Assembly: GCF_000429905.1 (NCBI RefSeq)
Contig: NZ_AUCT01000033.1
Span: forward strand, 14,513 to 78,512
Length of the DNA: 64,000 bases
Direction: 5' to 3'
Source: Desulfatibacillum aliphaticivorans DSM 15576
GTDB taxonomy: Bacteria; Desulfobacterota; Desulfobacteria; Desulfobacterales; Desulfatibacillaceae
Made by a program: the position numbers and the translations under genes. A model generated the notes under the pieces. That model was not told the origin of the DNA, did not search any database, and saw only the letters and a list, made by a program, of their open reading frames with translations. Position 1 is the stretch's first letter, and each line of letters begins with the position of its first letter. Below, in pieces: positions 62,737 through 64,000 of the stretch.

Positions 62737-63429
62737 ATGAATACAAAAACGGACGTTAAAGACGTTGTATGGGTTGCATTGCTGTTGATAGCCGCCGTCT
62801 GCTTCTCCATCGCCATGGGGGATTCCCTGTTCGCCTCCAGTGTGCTGATTTCCGGCATCTTGTGCGTGGCCCTGACCGCCATAGGGCGCATCGAAGGCTA
62901 CGCCGCGGGCATGTACGCCAGTTGCACCTACGCCTGGATGGCCTACCAAAACGGCCTATTTGGAGAAGTCATGCTGAACCTGGGCTTTTTCATCCCCACA
63001 AACATTATCGGGTTTATGATGTGGCGGAAAAAAATGCGGGACAACGTGGTGGAAATGCGCCAGCTGATCTGGCGGCATCGGGCCATGGTCGCAGCCGTCG
63101 TCATATTGGGAACCTTGGGGCTGGGGCTTATCCTCAGCAGAATCCCCGGCCAGAACACCCCGTACATCGACGCCAGCACCAACGTGATTTCCATCATCGC
63201 CACCCTGCTTATGATGTGGAGATACAAGGAGCAATGGATGCTGTACATCATCCTGAACACGGTCAGCACGGCCATGTGGATTCTCCGGTGGCGGGCGGGC
63301 GGCGCCTCGGGGGATTTGATGATCGTCATGTGGATGATCTATCTCGCCAACAGCATTTTCGGATATTGGCGGTGGCATACGGGCGCAAAAAAATTGTCGG
63401 CCATCCGGGACCAAGAGGCGGCGGCATGA
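62737..63429 (+). CDS. pnuC: PnuC-family nicotinamide (mononucleotide/riboside) transporter
   Basis: Protein of 230 residues with seven or eight membrane segments. Family blocks: AWMAYQNGLFGEVMLNLGFF, NVISIIATLLMMWRYKEQW and the C-terminal VMWMIYLANSIFGYWRW. It imports an NAD precursor. The ATG at 62737 begins the soluble N-terminus; the ribosome site is weak. It overlaps the following nadR-like gene by four bases, as expected for coupled uptake and NAD synthesis. Confidence 0.87.
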   Translation: MNTKTDVKDVVWVALLLIAAVCFSIAMGDSLFASSVLISGILCVALTAIGRIEGYAAGMYASCTYAWMAYQNGLFGEVMLNLGFFIPTNIIGFMMWRKKMRDNVVEMRQLIWRHRAMVAAVVILGTLGLGLILSRIPGQNTPYIDASTNVISIIATLLMMWRYKEQWMLYIILNTVSTAMWILRWRAGGASGDLMIVMWMIYLANSIFGYWRWHTGAKKLSAIRDQEAAA

Positions 63430-63740
63430 AGAAAATCGGTCTGACCCTGGGAAAGTTCGCCCCTTTTCATAAAGGGCATCAGTTCCTCATTGAAACCGCG
63501 TTCAGGGAAGTGGACGAGCTCATGATCCTTGTTTACGAAACCGGCCTCATGGACGTTCCCTTGCAGGTGCGGGCGAATTGGATTCGCAAGCTCTATCCTC
63601 AGGTCCGCGTCATAGAGGCCTGGGGCGGCCCGCCCGGCTACGGCAACTCTCCCGAAATCGTCAAGGAGCAGAATGACTATATCCTGTCCGCCATCGGGGA
63701 CGAAAAAAGTAAGCGTCCAGTGAAGTACCCGGTTGGGTAA
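63426..63740 (+). pseudogene. nadR: NadR-like nicotinamide-nucleotide adenylyltransferase, cut by IS66
   Basis: Only the first 94 codons remain. The nucleotidyltransferase motif is clear (GLTLGKFAPFHKGHQFLIE, with the HKGH box). At 63709 the sequence changes to an IS66-type end (GTAAGCG), and the frame then runs ten codons into the element and stops. A whole protein would have at least 170 residues. The pnuC overlap shows it was once the second gene of an NAD-salvage operon. Confidence 0.85.
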
Positions 63741-64000
63741 AAATCAATTGTTGGAAAGGTTAAAATCCGGGGATGGCAGGAGAGCTTGGTAGTCTTTCCG
63801 GGAGGTCGCCAGGGGGAGTCTTTCAAATAAAACTTTCAGATAGGCAAAGGGCTCCAGGCCGTTGGCCTTGGCCGTCTCGATCAGGCTGAAGAACAAAGCG
63901 CTGGCTTCCGCGCCCCGGGGCGATCCCGCAAAAAGCCAATTCTTCCGGCCCACCACAAAAGGCCGAATCGCGTTTTCCGCCGCATTGTTGTCCGGCTTCA
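63709..64000. mobile_element. IS66-family insertion sequence, one end only
   Basis: The element begins at 63709 with GTAAGCG, the usual IS66 terminus, and continues past the window. The transposase gene ends 35 bases inside this end. If an 8-bp target duplication exists, this copy would be 63701-63708. Confidence 0.87.
63744..64000 (-). CDS. tnpC: IS66-family transposase (TnpC), C-terminal part
   Basis: The minus-strand frame enters from the window edge and ends at 63744. It shows the typical C-terminal IS66 block: PDNNAAENAIRPFVVGRK, then NWLFAGSPRGAEASA and a closing LEPFAYLKVLFERLP. The Glu in AAEN is the catalytic acidic residue of the DDE triad. The N-terminal part and the two accessory genes lie outside the window. 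Confidence 0.92.
   Translation of the reverse strand, partial: KPDNNAAENAIRPFVVGRKNWLFAGSPRGAEASALFFSLIETAKANGLEPFAYLKVLFERLPLATSRKDYQALLPSPDFNLSNN

Overview
The window reads as the chromosome of a strictly anaerobic deltaproteobacterium (Desulfobacterota), most like the Desulfobacteraceae/Desulfatibacillum group. This is an inference from fairly high GC, dense operons with ATGA overlaps, DUF3842, DUF3786 and DUF362 proteins, an iron-sulfur flavoprotein, rubrerythrin and fatty-acyl-CoA genes. No rRNA, tRNA or CRISPR array was seen.

Layout. 1-2100: end of an iron-dependent alcohol dehydrogenase, a DUF3842 gene and a REP-like repeat patch. 2126-29874: one large divergent locus. The minus-strand operon (15422 down to 2126, 13 genes) encodes a TonB2-type energizer (DUF3450, TtpC-like ExbB, ExbB, ExbD, TonB, TPR), a FecCD permease with its binding protein, chelatase AAA+ subunits of ChlD and ChlI type, an ABC-2 exporter whose ATPase has a His-rich tail, and a Gate-domain membrane protein. 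The plus-strand operon (16035-29874) encodes a second binding protein, permease and ATPase, a CobN-like chelatase large subunit, a DUF3786 protein and three TonB-dependent receptors. Together these supply outer-membrane import, energization, inner-membrane import and a complete three-part class I chelatase, with no cobalamin or chlorophyll biosynthesis gene nearby. I infer uptake and processing of a metal-tetrapyrrole or metal chelate. Both operons begin with a sigma70 promoter, a structured leader and an intrinsic terminator just before the first gene.

29890-37956: a ThDP enzyme and rubrerythrin behind a near-consensus Fur box, a hybrid histidine kinase, an iron-sulfur flavoprotein, a DUF362 ferredoxin and a PEBP protein. 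38015-39343: a small AT-rich gene and a decayed, hairpin-rich intergenic region. 39344-44227: a five-gene Liv-type ABC importer, followed by an RsbV/RsbW/RsbU-like partner-switching module (44801-47340) and a convergent sensor kinase with an extracytoplasmic solute-binding domain. 50838-53381: a MocR regulator, a small membrane protein and truA. 53490-60334: fatty-acid genes (acyl-CoA ligase; 3-hydroxyacyl-CoA dehydrogenase and enoyl-CoA hydratase) with palindromic operators, interrupted by a lower-GC gene for a primase-helicase-PLD nuclease of TOTE conflict-system type. 60335-64000: a repeat-rich intergenic region, an FKBP-methyltransferase fusion, a pnuC-nadR pair whose nadR is cut by an IS66 element, and the edge of that element.
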